The notes: generated from the letters alone by a model not told the origin. A DNA stretch of 64,000 nt from CAWGAJ01 sp963820545 (GCA_963820545.1 CAWGAJ010000001.1:558001-622000), one strand, 5' to 3'. Shown: positions 18,382 to 30,211, counted from the first letter of the stretch. A program made the numbers and translations.

Positions 18382-19065
18382 ATGGGCAAACAACCCAAAC
18401 GCCTGGCGGCGATGCTGGAGAAATCGCCGGGAAAGAGACCACTGCCGCTAAAGGAAGCGGTGGAGTTGCTGAAGACATACAATACGAGAAAATTCGACCA
18501 GACCGTGGAGATTGTGATGCGCCTGGGAATCGATCCGGACCAGGCCGACCAGACCGTGCGCGGCTCGATCGTCTTGCCGCACGGCATCGGCAAGTCGCTG
18601 AGGGTGATCGTGTTTGCCAAGGGCGACAAGGCCGAGGAGGCCAAAGCGGCGGGGGCGGAAGAGGTGGGCGGAGCGGAACTGGCCGAGAAGATCAAGGGCG
18701 GTTGGACCGACTTTGACGTGTGCATTGCCGCTCCGGACATGATGGGCGTGGTGGGACCGTTGGGCAAGGTTTTGGGTCTGCGCGGGCTGATGCCCTCGCC
18801 GCGAGCAGGCACGGTTTCGCCTGAGGTGGGCAAAGTGGTGGGGGAATACAAAGCAGGCAAGGTGGAGTTCCGCAATGATAAGGGTGGTAATGTTCATGCC
18901 ATCGTGGGAAAATTGAGTTTCGAGGCGGAAAAACTGGGCGAAAACATTTCCGCTTTTATTAATCACGTGTTGAATTTAAAACCCGGCACCATCAAAGGTC
19001 AATACATCAAAACCATCGCCATCAGCGCTACGATGAGTCCCAGCGTGCGGATCCAAGCGGGGTAG
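18382..19065 (+). CDS. rplA: 50S ribosomal protein L1
   Basis: 227 residues. Core motifs FDQTVEIVMRLGIDP, VRGSIVLPHGIGKS and LGPRG-like VLGLRGLMPSPRAGTVSP are present. The ATG lies one base after the L11 stop, so translation is coupled. L1 commonly represses its own operon by binding its mRNA; I could not identify such a site here. Confidence 0.95.
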   Translation: MGKQPKRLAAMLEKSPGKRPLPLKEAVELLKTYNTRKFDQTVEIVMRLGIDPDQADQTVRGSIVLPHGIGKSLRVIVFAKGDKAEEAKAAGAEEVGGAELAEKIKGGWTDFDVCIAAPDMMGVVGPLGKVLGLRGLMPSPRAGTVSPEVGKVVGEYKAGKVEFRNDKGGNVHAIVGKLSFEAEKLGENISAFINHVLNLKPGTIKGQYIKTIAISATMSPSVRIQAG

Positions 19066-19075
19066 AGGAACGAAG

Positions 19076-19627
19076 ATGAGCAAGTACGTAAAAAATTTAG
19101 TAGCGGCGCATCTCCACGAGCGCTTGAAAGAGGTCAACGAGGCGCTGTTGGTGAACATGATCGGACTGACGGCCAACGCCAACAACCGCCTGCGCGGCGA
19201 ATTGGCCGGCAAGCAGATCCAGGTAATGGTGGTCAAGAATAGTCTGGCTACCCTGGCGACCGCCGGCACGCCGCTGGGCGCGATGTTTGCAGGACTGACG
19301 GGCACCTCGGCTATATGTTGGGGATGCGAAGATATCGTCAGCCTGGCAAAGGAGATTACCAGGCTTGCCAGGGATGAGAAGAACAAGCCCTTTGCGGCCC
19401 GCGGCGGGGTGATGGACGGCCAGCCCATAAGCGCAGATCAAGTAGCGATTGTGGCGCGCTGGCCCAGCCGGAGAGAACAGTTGTCCATTCTGGCGGGCCA
19501 AATCCTCAGTGCGGGCGCGAAACTGGCGAGCCAATTGACCGCCGTCGGCGGGAAACTGGCCAGCCAGATCGAAGAGAGGGTCGAGGGGTTAGGGGCGAGG
19601 AGCGAGGGAGGAGAGATTGCAAATTGA
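19076..19627 (+). CDS. rplJ: 50S ribosomal protein L10 with repeat-derived tail
   Basis: 183 residues. The globular part (residues 1-140) has MVVKNSLATLA and the LTGTSAICWG region typical of L10, and the following helix that anchors L7/L12 dimers is present. The last 15 residues (EGLGARSEGGEIAN) are encoded by a slipped purine-rich tract that continues into the following non-coding repeat, so the natural end has probably been replaced or extended by repeat DNA. AACGAAGATG precedes the start. Confidence 0.9.
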   Translation: MSKYVKNLVAAHLHERLKEVNEALLVNMIGLTANANNRLRGELAGKQIQVMVVKNSLATLATAGTPLGAMFAGLTGTSAICWGCEDIVSLAKEITRLARDEKNKPFAARGGVMDGQPISADQVAIVARWPSRREQLSILAGQILSAGAKLASQLTAVGGKLASQIEERVEGLGARSEGGEIAN

Positions 19628-19700
19628 AAATTGCAAATTGCAAATTTCAAATTGCAGAGGAGTTTTGAGAAGTGGACGGTGGGCAGTGAGTTTAGCCCTG
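19615..19700 (+). repeat. AAATTGCAAATTG slipped repeat and GTGGACGGTGGGCAGTG tract
   Basis: Begins inside the rplJ 3' end and runs for about 80 bases. Similar AAATTGCAAATTG tracts follow rpsG (30280-30316) and fusA (33080-33115). Confidence 0.85.
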
Positions 19701-19992
19701 GCACGAGTGCCGCGGCTATTGAGAGTCAGAAAAAGAACGTCATAGAGGAAATCAGAGCCGGGGCGTGTCGCCCCGGCAATACCGGGCCGACACGGCCCGG
19801 CTCCGAGGAGCAAAAACGACATTATTTTCCTGAGTATCAATAAACTATCAATAAATAAAAATAAGACTTGATGAAGATTCCGGGAACGTTCCCGGAAAGC
19901 AAAACTATAAACATCGAGATTGTCATAACGTGTCGAGGCCGGTCGCCTGTACCGCGTCGCGACGCCAAAGGTGAGAAAGGACCGAGATTGTC
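19701..19992. other. rplJ-rplL intergenic region
   Basis: Unusually long for this gene pair (365 bases in all from the rplJ stop). Contains a palindrome around 19758-19800 (CGGGGCGTGTCGCCCCGG and GGGCCGACACGGCCCGG) and an ATTGTCAT duplication (19918 and 19986), the second copy being the rplL start. No gene. Confidence 0.4.
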
Positions 19993-20412
19993 ATGGCGAC
20001 AGACCAAGCAACCCGCCAGTATTCCGCAGCGACTGTCCAGATGGGTGATAAGATCGTGGCGTTAACCCTTAAGGAAGCCAAAGAGTTGAGCGACTATTTG
20101 GCCGAGGTCCACGGCATCGAGCCTGCGGCCGGCGGTGCGGTAATGATGGCGGCTCCTGCCGCGGGCGGCGAAGCCGGCGGCCCGGCAAAGCCGGCGGAAA
20201 AAAGCGAATTCGACGTAATCTTGGAAGGTTTCGGCGACAAGAAGATTGGCGTGATCAAGGTGGTCCGGGCAAATACCGGACTGGGCTTAAAGGAAGCCAA
20301 GGATCTCGTGGAGGGCTTGCCCGCCAAAATCAAGGAGGGACTCGCCAAAGAAGAGGCCGAGAAACTCAAGAAGGAACTGGAAGAAGCCGGCGGCACCGTC
20401 TCGATCAAGTGA
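19993..20412 (+). CDS. rplL: 50S ribosomal protein L7/L12
   Basis: 139 residues. The C-terminal factor-binding domain is canonical (EFDVILEGFGDKKIGVIKVV, GLGLKEAKDLVE, LKKELEEAGGTVSIK). The N-terminal dimer domain (VALTLKEAKELSDYLAEVHG) is joined by an Ala/Gly-rich hinge. A longer leading segment (about 18 residues) precedes it. GAAAGGAC lies upstream of the ATG. Confidence 0.95.
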   Translation: MATDQATRQYSAATVQMGDKIVALTLKEAKELSDYLAEVHGIEPAAGGAVMMAAPAAGGEAGGPAKPAEKSEFDVILEGFGDKKIGVIKVVRANTGLGLKEAKDLVEGLPAKIKEGLAKEEAEKLKKELEEAGGTVSIK

Positions 20413-20903
20413 GTTATTCGAGTATCGGAACGTCTTTTGTAATTAGGCCCCTCCCTTAAGAAGGGAGGGCTGGCTCGGGCGTAGTCGAAACCCGGCAGAT
20501 TAGGGTGATGGTTGAACTTTGCCGATTTGCCCGCCGTTTAAGCCGGAGCTTCCGCGGTTTCAGCCGGGGACTCGCGGTTGGCGCTCAGAGTCTGCCGAAA
20601 AAACTCCCGCTTGCCCGGGAGGTTAAAGGGTATTACATGACTGAACGCGCCGTGGATTTTGTCGCCGCCTTCAAGCAGTACGAAGATAGGGCGAGAAGAG
20701 TGGCGTTTGCACTGGCGGGATGCCAGTGGCACACAAGCGCCGGCAGTGTAGAGGTCAAATTACCCGGCGAGAACCCCGCAGGGGGTTTCCGCGTAAAGGA
20801 GAATCTCAGGGAGGCAAAGCGGCGATATATCCCTGAATTTCGCTCTCAGTCGGACTGGCGAGTTGTCACAAAATTCCCACATCTTTTAGGAGGGTGAAAA
20901 TCC
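20413..20903. other. rplL-rpoB spacer
   Basis: About 490 bases. A hairpin with CCTCCCTT/AAGGGAGG arms at 20450-20472 could be an attenuator but has no T-run. A CACTGG...CCAGTGGCACAC palindrome is at 20709-20734, and AGGAGGGTG is the rpoB ribosome site. A 130-codon open frame covers the spacer but contains the palindrome and no recognisable protein, so I do not call it. Confidence 0.5.
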
Positions 20904-23900
20904 ATGGCGACCACGGCTCAACGACGACTCCAACCCAAAGAAATCCGTCGCTTCGGCAGTCACCGAGCCCCTTATATCATTCCCGATCTGACCCAGATCC
21001 AGACCAGCAGTTATCAGGCATTTTTGCAGCACGACACACCCTGGCAGAAGCGCAAGGATGAGGGGATCGAAGGAGTGTTGCGGGAAATTTTTCCCATCGA
21101 AAGTTATGATAAGACGCTGCGTCTGGAATACATCCGCTACGAATTGGGCAAACCGCGTTATGAACCCGACGAATGCCGCCAACTGCGTTTGACCTACGGC
21201 CGGCCTTTCAAGGTCTGGCTGCGGTTGACCAAGGAACAACCGATCGAGGAAGAGGTATATCTGGGCGACGTGCCCATCATGCTGGGGGGCGGCGAATTCA
21301 TCATTAACGGCGCCGAGCGGGTGGTGGTCAATCAATTGCACCGCAGCCCCGGGGTGGACTTTGTGAGCGAAGTGGAAGGGACGGGCGAACGGCGCATGCA
21401 TAGCTGCCGGATCATTCCGGAACGCGGCAGTTGGATCGAATTGAACGTCACGCGCAAGGAATGCCTTGCCGTGCGCATCGACCAGAGCGGGAAGTTTTCC
21501 ATCATGACCCTGCTGAGGGCCATGGATGCGAAATATTCCGACGACGCCAATCTGCTGCGGGCATTTTATGAGACGGAAAGTGAAAAGATCGTCGATGGGC
21601 GCAGCGTGATAAAGATCGAAGGCAAACTTGCGATGGGCGACATTGTTTATCCGCACAATAGCCCCCGGGCGGGCGAAATCATTGTGGAGTGCGGCCAGAA
21701 GATCACCAAAAACACTGCGGAACAAATTTGCACCTCGGGATTAGCCCGAGTCGAGGTGATGGCCGACCCCAAGAATCCCTTGCTATTAAACGCCTTGGCC
21801 GACGACGCCACGGCCAGCCACCAAGAGGCTTTGTTGCGGATCTACCAACGATTGCGACCGGGCAACCCGCCGCAGTTGGAAAAGGCCAAGGCCCTGTTCC
21901 ACGAGAAGTTTTACGACACGAACCGTTATCGGCTGGGCCGGGTAGGTCGTTTCCGCATCAATCGCAAACTGGGCCTGAATATCTCCGAAGACGAAATGAC
22001 CCTGCGGCCGGAAGACATGATCGCCGCCATCAAATATCTGATCAAACTCCGCAACGGCGAGGCGGACGCCGAAGTCGACGACATCGACCACTTGGGCAAC
22101 CGGCGTCTGCGGACCATCGAAGAGTTGGCCTGCGACGAGCTGCGCAAGGGTTTTCTCAAACTCCGCCGCACGGTTCAGGAGCGGATGAGCCTGAAGGACG
22201 TGGCCGACATGACTCCGCGCACGCTGGTCAACCCGAAGAGCATCTCGGCGGCGATCGAATATTTCTTTGGCCGGGGCGAATTGTCCCAGGTCGTGGACCA
22301 GACCAATCCGCTTTCGATGCTCACTCACGAGCGGCGACTTTCGGCGTTGGGTCCCGGCGGCTTGAACCGCAAACGGGCGGGCTTTGAGGTGCGCGACGTG
22401 CATATTTCGCACTACGGGCGGATCTGTCCCATCGAGACCCCGGAAGGCACGAACATCGGTTTGATATCCAGTTTGGCGATTTACGCCGGCGTGGATGGAT
22501 ACGGTTTTCTGGTCACGCCGTATCAGAAACTTTCCAAAGGCCATTTGACCGACGAAATCGAATGGCTGCGCGGATCAAGAGCACGAGGCGATTTTGGCCC
22601 CCGCCGACGCCAAGATTGAAAACGGCCGGCTGGCGGGCGAGACGATCATCGCCCGGCACCACGGCGATTTTTACATGATGCCCGCGGAGCAGGTGCAGTA
22701 CATGGACGTGGCGCCCGCGCAAATGGTGGGCGTTTCGGCGGGTTTGATCCCTTTTCTGGAACACGACGACGCGAACCGGGCGCTGATGGGCTCGAACATG
22801 CAGCGTCAGGCCGTGCCCTTGCTGGTCACCGAACCGCCGCTGGTGGCCACCGGCTTGGAAATCGAGGCTGCCCAAAACTCGAGCATGATTGTCCGCGCCC
22901 AGCGCAAGGGGGTGGTGACCAAAGTCGACGCCGATCACATTGAACTTGGTCCGGACGTTTATAAGCTCCGCAAATTCGTGGGTCTTAACGAACGCACCTG
23001 CCAGAACCAAAAACCGATCGTGTCGGTGGGCGACAAAATCGAGAAAGGCCAGGTGCTGGCCGACGGGGCGGGCACCTACAAGGGCGAACTAGCGTTGGGG
23101 CGCAACGCCTTGGTGGCCTTCATGGCCTGGGACGGGTTCAATTTCGAGGACGCCATCATTATCAGCGAGGAACTGGTGGAGAACGACGTGTATACCTCGA
23201 TCCACATCGAGGAGTTCGACATTGAAATCCGCGAGACCAAGCTGGGGCGCGAGGAGTTCACCCGCGACATTCCCAACGTGGGCGAAAAACAGTTGCGCAA
23301 CTTGGACGAGAACGGCATTGTGCGCGTGGGCACTTATGTGCACTCCGGCGATATTCTGGTGGGCAAGGTTTCACCCAAGTCGAAGACCGAGCTGACGCCG
23401 GAGGAAAAACTGCTGCACGCGATTTTCGGCCGGGCAGGGGAGGACGTGAAAAACGATTCGCTGGAAGTGCCCTCGGGCGTGGAAGGGATCGTGATCGCCA
23501 CGCAGAAGTTTTCCCGGCGGATGAGCCTCAACGAGGAAGAGCGGAAGAAGTTTGAAAGCGAGCTGAAAGAGGCCGAAGTCCAAGGCAACGCCCGCATCGC
23601 CGCCACCTTTGGCGAATTGATCAATCAAATCGAAGAGGTGCTGAAGAAAAAGATCACCGACGAGGACGGCAATCATCTGGTGGAAGGGCAGGAACACCGC
23701 TACGTGGCCGAACAAGCGCACCAGTTTAATATCGAGTCGCTGGATATCCGCAGTCCGCAGCGCCGCGCGGAAGTGGATAAAATCTACAAGAATTACTGGC
23801 CGGCCGTGGAAGCGGCAATCGACGCGCGTGATCGACAACTCAACTCGATGAAACGCGGCGACGAACTGCGGAGCGGCGTGCTGCAAATGGTCAAGGCGTA

Positions 23901-24615
23901 CATCGCGGCGAAGCGCGTGATCTCGGTGGGCGATAAGATGGCCGGCCGACACGGGAACAAGGGCGTAATCGCCAAAATCCTTCCCAAGGAAGACATGCCC
24001 TATCTGGCCGACGGCACCCCGGTGCAAATCATGCTTAACCCGCTGGGCGTTCCCAGCCGTATGAACGTGGGCCAGATCCTGGAGACGCACTTGGGTTGGG
24101 CGGCTGCGGTGTTGGGATTCCAGGCCATCACGCCCATCTTCGACGGCGCGGATGAAGGCATAATTCATAACTGTCTGAAGGAAGCAGGTCTGCCGGAAAA
24201 CGGTAAAACTCAACTTTACGACGGTCGCACCGGCGAGCCGTTCGAGCAAGAATCGACCGTGGGCTTCATCTACATGATGAAGTTGCACCACCTGGTCGAC
24301 GACAAGGTCCATGCCCGCTCGACCGGCCCTTACTCGCTGATTACCCAACAACCGCTGGGCGGCAAGGCCCGCTTCGGCGGTCAGCGGTTCGGCGAAATGG
24401 AAGTCTGGGCGTTGGAAGCCTACGGGGCGGCCTATATCCTCCAGGAATTGTTGACCGTCAAGAGCGACGACGTGGAAGGGCGTACCAAGATTTACGAAGC
24501 CATGGTCAAGGGCGAAAACACGCTGGAAGCCGGCACCCCGGCCAGCTTCGACGTGTTGACGAACGAAATCCGCGGCCTGGCCCTGAATATGCAACTGGAA
24601 AAGGCGCGAGTGTAA
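20904..24615 (+). CDS. rpoB: DNA-directed RNA polymerase subunit beta, frame broken once
   Basis: One gene of about 1,238 codons. Before the break: GGGEFIINGAERVVVNQLHR, the rifampicin pocket (GELSQVVDQTNPLSMLTHER, SALGPGG) with the sensitive-type Asp, His and Ser, and CPIETPEGTNIGLI. After the break: GDKMAGRHGNKGVIAKILP and GGQRFGEMEVWALEAYGA. The break is at 22568-22573: the DNA reads CTGCGCGGATCAAGAG, and adding GC (CTG CGC GCG GAT CAA GAG) joins DEIEWLR to ADQEHEAILAPADAKIENG without loss, as expected in planctomycete RpoB. A cell cannot live without this protein, so a sequencing error is far more likely than a split gene. Confidence 0.95.
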
Positions 24616-24860
24616 AGAAAGGGGATAGGGAATAGGGGATAGGGGATAGGGAAGGAAAAAGAAAGCGTTTGCGATTAAATGTGTTCCCACGCGGAGCGTG
24701 GGAACAAGGGCAAGGATGAGGGATGAAAGATGAATAAAAGGGACAGCGGACAGGGAATAGCACTAACCACTCCGCCTTCGGCAGACCATTCACTGCCCAC
24801 TAACTTAAAAATTAAAACTTATAACTGATTGCTCCCTCCTAACCCAAAGGAGAGTCCACA
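24616..24860. repeat. repeat-filled rpoB-rpoC spacer
   Basis: Holds a GGGATAGGGAATA slipped tract (24620-24655), a GTTCCCAC...GTGGGAAC palindrome (24683-24705) and a GGATGAGGGATGAAAGATGA tract. AAAGGAG nine bases before GTG 24861 is the rpoC ribosome site. Confidence 0.8.
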
Positions 24861-27800
24861 GTGAGTATCGGCGAACCAACATACGACCGGATTAACGATT
24901 ACGCTTCGGTGAAGATCAGTCTTGCCCGGCCGCACGACATCCGGAGCTGGTCCTTCGGCGAAGTAAAGAAACCGGAGACGATTAACTACCGCACCTACCG
25001 CCCGGAAAAGGACGGCCTGTTCTGCGAACGGATTTTCGGTCCGGAAAAGGACTGGGAGTGTTCCTGCGGCAAGTACCGGGGGATGAAATACAAAGGGATG
25101 ATCTGCGACCGTTGCGGGGTGAAAATCACCCACAGCCGCGTGCGGCGCAAACGGATGGGCCACATCGAACTGGCCGCGCCCGTGGTGCATATCTGGTTTT
25201 TCAAGGCCATGCCCAGCCGTTTGGGCGCCTTGCTGAACATGAAAACCACCAGCCTGGAAAAGGTGATCTACTTTCAGGATTACGTGGTGACCAAGTCGGT
25301 CGACACGCCGCTGAAGATGCAACAACTGCTGACTGAAGAGGAATACCGCGCGGCCCGGGCCCAGTATCCCGAAGGCTCTTTTGAGGCCGACATGGGCGCC
25401 GAGGCGGTCCGCAAGCTGTTGGTGGAGCTGGACTTGGTCAAGCTTTCCGTCGAGCTGCGCAGGAATTGATCGAAACCAACTCCAAGCAGAAGAAAAAGGA
25501 CCTGATCAATCGTTTGAAGATCGTGGAAGCCATCCGCGACAGCGACAACCGGCCGGAGTGGATGGTGCTGGACGTGATCCCGGTGATTCCGCCGGACCTC
25601 AGGCCGCTGGTGCTCTTGGATTCGGGCAATTTCGCCACGAGCGACCTGAACGACCTTTATCGGCGGATCATCAACCGCAACAACCGCTTGAAGAAGCTGG
25701 TCGATCTGAACGCTCCGGAGGTGATCATCCGCAACGAGAAGCGGATGCTGCAACAATCGGTGGACGCGCTTTTCGACAACAACCGCTGCAAGCGTCCGGT
25801 GCTGGGTTCCAGCAACCGGCCGCTGAAATCGTTGACCGACATGATCAAGGGCAAGCAGGGGCGCTTCCGCGAGAACCTGTTGGGCAAGCGCGTGGACTAT
25901 TCGGCGCGGAGCGTGATCGTGGTGGGCCCCAATCTGCGCTTGCACCAGTGCGGCTTGCCCAAGAAGATCGCCCTGGAATTGTACCAGCCGTTTATCATCC
26001 GGAGGCTGAAAGAATTGGGTCACGCCGATACGATCAAGAGCGCGAAAAAGATGCTGGAGCGCAAGGACGAGGAGGTGTGGGACATTCTGGAAGAAGTGAT
26101 CCAGAACCACCCGGTGCTTTTGAACCGTGCGCCGACGTTGCACCGCATGGGGATCCAGGCGTTCGAGCCGGTGCTGGTGGAAGGCAACGCCATCAAGCTG
26201 CATCCGCTGGTATGCAAAGGCTTCAACGCGGACTTCGACGGCGACCAGATGGCCGTGCACTTGCCGCTGTCGATCGAGGCCCAAGTGGAGGCGCACACGC
26301 TGTTGATGTCGATCCACAATATTTTCAGTCCGGCCAACGGTTCGCCGATCATCAGCCCCTCGCAGGACGTGGTGATGGGCTGCTACTACATGACCTCGAG
26401 CCTGCCGGCGTGCAAGGGCGACGGCATGGAATTCTCCTCGACCGACGAGGTGGAATTGGCATACGCGCAGGGCAAAGTGGGCACTCATGCCGCCATCATG
26501 GTGCGCTTGCCGGCCGGCAGGATTGTCAAGGGCGAGCGGGGCGTAAAAGCCAACAACCGGGCGCAAACCACGGTGGGCCGCGTGCTGTTCAACACCATGC
26601 TGCCCGAGGGCATGCCGTTTTACAACACGCCGCTGCGCTCCAGCGACCTGGCCGGCGTGATCTCGGATTGCTACGAGGTGCTGGGGCGGCGGAAGACCAT
26701 CGATCTGTTGGATCAGATGAATCAGTTGGGATTCCGGCAGAGCACGTTAAGCGGTCTTTCCTTCGCCACCGACGATTTGATCACGCCGCCCAGCAAGGCG
26801 AAGATCATTTCCAACGCGGAGAAGGAAGTAATCAAAAGCCAGAAACTATACCAGCGGGGGATCATCACCGAGGGCGAGCGTTACAACAAGGTGCTCGACT
26901 CCTGGACCCATGCGCGCGAACAGATCACCACCGAAATGATGGAGCAGTTGGAAAACGACCACCGGCTGCCGGGCTATGTAAATCCGATATTCTTGATGGC
27001 GCACTCCGGCGCCCGCGGCGGCGTGGAACAGATCCGTCAATTGGCCGGGATGCGCGGATTGATGGCCAAGCCTTCGGGCAAGATTATCGAAACGCCCATC
27101 AAGGCGAATTTCCGCGAAGGCCTGAGCGTGCTGGAATACTTCAGTTCGACGCACGGGGCGCGCAAGGGTCTGGCCGATACGGCCTTGAAGACGGCGGACT
27201 CGGGTTATCTGACCCGCAAACTGGCCGACGTGGCTCAAAACGTGGTGGTCACCGTGGACGACTGCGGCACCACGCAAGGCATTACCAAGGGCGTGATCTA
27301 CCGCGGCGAAAAGGTGGAAGTGAGCCTGGTGGATTCGATCCGCGGGCGCGTAAGCCGCGCTGAATATCGTCAATCCGATCACCGACGAAGTGATCGTGCG
27401 GGAAAACGAGCTGATCACCACGGAAATCGCGCGGAAGATCGAGGCTTTGGGTTTGGAAAAGATCCAGGTCCGCAGTCCGATGACCTGCGATGCGACGTTG
27501 GGCGTATGCCAGTGTTGCTACGGGATGGACCTTTCCACGGGGAGCCTGGTGGAGAAGGGGATGGCGGTGGGCATCATAGGGGCCCAGAGCATCGGCGAGC
27601 CCGGCACGCAGTTAACGATGCGCACGTTTCACATCGGCGGCACGGCCGCCCGGGCCGTGGAAGAAAGTGAGATCCGCGCAAAGAAAGTCGGCATCGTGCA
27701 GTTTACGCGCATGAAAGTGGTGCGCAACGACGAAGGCAAGCAGGTGGTGCTCACCCGCAACGGAGAAATTCTGATTCTCGATCCCAAGGGCCGGGAATTG

Positions 27801-29244
27801 GAAAAATACGAAGTACCGGCCGGGGCGTTTCTGTTCATCGACGAGAACCAGGAAATAGAGGCGGGCACGTTGCTTTGCCAATGGGATCCGCACAGCATAC
27901 CCATTCTCGCGGAAGTGAACGGAAAAGTGCGCTACGAGGACGTGATCGAGGGCGAGACGATGCGGCTGGAGAAAGATCCCAGCGGTCACGTGCGGATGTT
28001 GGTGATGGAACACAAAGGCGATTTGCACCCGCAAATCGTGCTGGAAGACGAGACGGGAAAAATTCTGGACTTTTATTATCTGCCGGAAAAGGCCCACGTG
28101 GAAGCGGGGGAAGGCAAAGTGGTTTCGGCGGGAACGCTGTTGGCCAAGACGCCGCGGGAAGTATCGGGCACGCAGGACATAACCGGCGGCTTGCCGCGGG
28201 TGACGGAAATTTTCGAGGCCCGCAAGCCCAAGGACCCGGCGGTGATTGCGGAGATCGACGGCGCCGTGGAAATCCTCGGCGAGAAACGCCGCGGCAAACG
28301 CACGATCGTGGTCCGCAGCGAAAGCGGCATCGAGCGCGAACATCTCGTCTCGCACGGCAAGCACCTGCGCGTGCACACGGGTTCGTTTGTGCGCGGGCGA
28401 GGCCCTGGTGGACGGACCGCTGGTGCCCCACGATATTCTTCGCATATCCGGCGAAGAAGCCGTGCAGCAATACCTGGTCCGCGAAATCCAAAACGTGTAC
28501 CGCAGCCAGCGCGTGGAAATCAACGACAAGCACATTGAAATCATCGTTGCCCAGATGCTGCGCAAGCTCCGCGTGGAATCGGTAGGCGATACCGGATTGC
28601 TGCCCGGATCGGTAATGGACAAGTTTGAGTTCCGCGCGGTCAACGAAGACCTGGCGAAGTGCGTGAAGATCAGCGAAAAGGGCGACAGCAGTTTCGAGGC
28701 GGGAGCGATCGTTCCGGTCGGGGAGTTCGAGCAGACCAATACCCAGATCGAGGCCATCGGCGGCGAGCCGGCAAAAGGCGTTAAGCCCAAAATGGCCACT
28801 GCCAGCACGCAACTATTGGGCATCACCAAGGCGGCCGTGCAAAGTGCGAGCTTCATCTCGGCGGCCAGCTTCCAGGAGACCACCAAGGTGCTTACGGAAG
28901 CGGCCCTGGCGGGCAAGACCGACAATCTGGTGGGTTTGAAGGAAAATGTGATTCTCGGTCACCTGATTCCCGCCGGCACGGGATTCCGCACCTACCAGCA
29001 AGGCGAAATCCGCATCCGGCCGCAGGCCTTGGAAGGCTTGGAGCCGGAGAAAGAGGACGTGCTGGCCCGGCACTTCCCGCTGCTGGAAGGCGGGGAGATG
29101 GATATTCTGGAAGAACCGAATCTCGAAATTGAACCCCAAAACGACAGCGAGACGGGAAACGGCGAGCAAGAGACCCAACCCACGATCAGCCCGCTGGACA
29201 GCTTCTTTATCGGCAGCGACGACGAGTTGACGGATGAGGGCTAA
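24861..29244 (+). CDS. rpoC: DNA-directed RNA polymerase subunit beta', frame broken three times
   Basis: One gene of about 1,463 codons with a GTG start. Seen in order: first zinc site (CSCGKYRG ... CDRCGVK), the bridge NRAPTLHRMGIQAFEP, the catalytic NADFDGDQMAVHLPL with three aspartates, the trigger-loop region SGARGGVEQIRQLAGMRGLM and the second zinc site (CDATLGVCQCCYG). Breaks lie at 25457-25461 (CTGCGCAGGAA), 27356-27361 (CCGCGCTGAAT) and 28391-28396 (GTGCGCGGGCG). In each case adding one or two bases within the GC tract joins the two sides into normal RpoC sequence: LSVELR to ELIETNSKQ, GRVSR to LNIVNPITDEVIV, and HTGSFVR to AGEALVDGPLVPHDIL. The C-terminus has an acidic tail. Confidence 0.95.
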
Positions 29245-29297
29245 ACGCGGATTGATGATAAATGAAAGCAACCGCGGCAAAGGGTGAGGAGTTTACC

Positions 29298-29332
29298 CCC
29301 CATTGACAAGTATTTTTAATGTATAAAAATAA
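29298..29332 (+). promoter_or_regulatory. possible promoter before rpsL
   Basis: TTGACA at about 29304 followed by TATAAAAATA in an AT-rich patch. The spacing to TATAAA is short (13 bases); 17 bases leads to AAAATA. It is the only promoter-like patch between rpoC and rpsL. Confidence 0.3.
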
Positions 29333-29372
29333 AGGATTCTAAAAAAATACCGAAAAAGCAGTTTAGAAACCA

Positions 29373-29741
29373 ATGCCTACAATTAATCAATTAGTGCGAA
29401 AGCGGCGGCGGCAGCCGCGCAAGTTCAGCAAGGCGCCGGTGTTGGACAAGTGCCCGCAAAAACGGGGGGTGTGTTTGCAAGTCAAGACCATGACGCCCAA
29501 AAAGCCCAATTCGGCGTTGCGCAAGATCACGCGCGTGCGGCTTTCCAACGGGAAAGAAGTCACGGTGTATATCCCCGGCGAAGGGCACAGTCTGCAAGAG
29601 CACTCGATCGTGCTGGTGCGCGGCGGTCGGGTGCGCGACTTGCCCGGCGTGCGGTATCAAGTGGTGCGCGGGTCGCTGGATACGTTGGGCGTCGACGGGC
29701 GTAAACAATCGCGGAGCCGTTACGGAGCGAAAAAATCCTAA
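29373..29741 (+). CDS. rpsL: 30S ribosomal protein S12
   Basis: 122 residues, ATG start without an obvious ribosome site. The decoding-site motif KKPNSALRK is normal, but the second streptomycin-site motif reads GGRVRDLPGVRY, with arginine where most bacteria have lysine (K87/K88 in E. coli and M. tuberculosis numbering). The stop overlaps the rpsG start (TAATG). Confidence 0.95.
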   Translation: MPTINQLVRKRRRQPRKFSKAPVLDKCPQKRGVCLQVKTMTPKKPNSALRKITRVRLSNGKEVTVYIPGEGHSLQEHSIVLVRGGRVRDLPGVRYQVVRGSLDTLGVDGRKQSRSRYGAKKS

Positions 29742-30211
29742 TGGGACGTCAAACCGCCAGTAAGAAGATGCTCGCGCCGGATCCGAAGTACGGGTCCATA
29801 TTGGCCGGCAAGTTCATCAATTCCATGATGTGGAGCGGCAAAAAGAGCGCGGCCGAGAGTGTTTTTTATCATGCTTTGGAGATGATCGCCGAGAAGATTG
29901 CCGACGCGGAACCGATCCAGGTTTTTACCCAGGCGGTGGAGAACGTGAAGCCGAACATCGAGGTGCGTTCGAAGCGTGTGGGCGGGGCCTCGTATCAGGT
30001 GCCCATGCAGGTGAGCAAGAACCGGCAACAATCGCTGGCCATTCGCTGGATTTTGCAGTCCTGCCGGGAGAAGAAGGGGCGTCCGATGCAGGAAAAACTG
30101 GCCACCGAACTGATGGCCGCCTACAAACGCGAAGGGGCTGCCATAACCAAACGGGAGAACGTACATCGCATGGCCGAGGCCAACAAGGCCTTTGCGCACT
30201 TCGCCTGGTAA
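29741..30211 (+). CDS. rpsG: 30S ribosomal protein S7
   Basis: 156 residues, the normal length. Conserved KFINSMMWSGKKSAAESVFY, VGGASYQVPMQV and RKREDVHRMAEANKAFAHF-like end (ENVHRMAEANKAFAHFAW). It starts inside the rpsL stop codon, so the two are translationally coupled. Confidence 0.95.
   Translation: MGRQTASKKMLAPDPKYGSILAGKFINSMMWSGKKSAAESVFYHALEMIAEKIADAEPIQVFTQAVENVKPNIEVRSKRVGGASYQVPMQVSKNRQQSLAIRWILQSCREKKGRPMQEKLATELMAAYKREGAAITKRENVHRMAEANKAFAHFAW

Noticed and set aside
20505..20897. A 130-codon gene between rplL and rpoB
   Set aside because: It reads through an intergenic palindrome and the rpoB leader and shows no recognisable protein sequence.
20904..24615. rpoB as two separate genes (a natural split)
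   Set aside because: The second part has no proper start and the parts join exactly when GC is added at 22568; several unrelated genes show the same kind of break.
24861..29244. Programmed frameshifting in rpoC
   Set aside because: Three sites without slippery heptamers or downstream structures typical of recoding; the GCGC context is shared with non-conserved genes.
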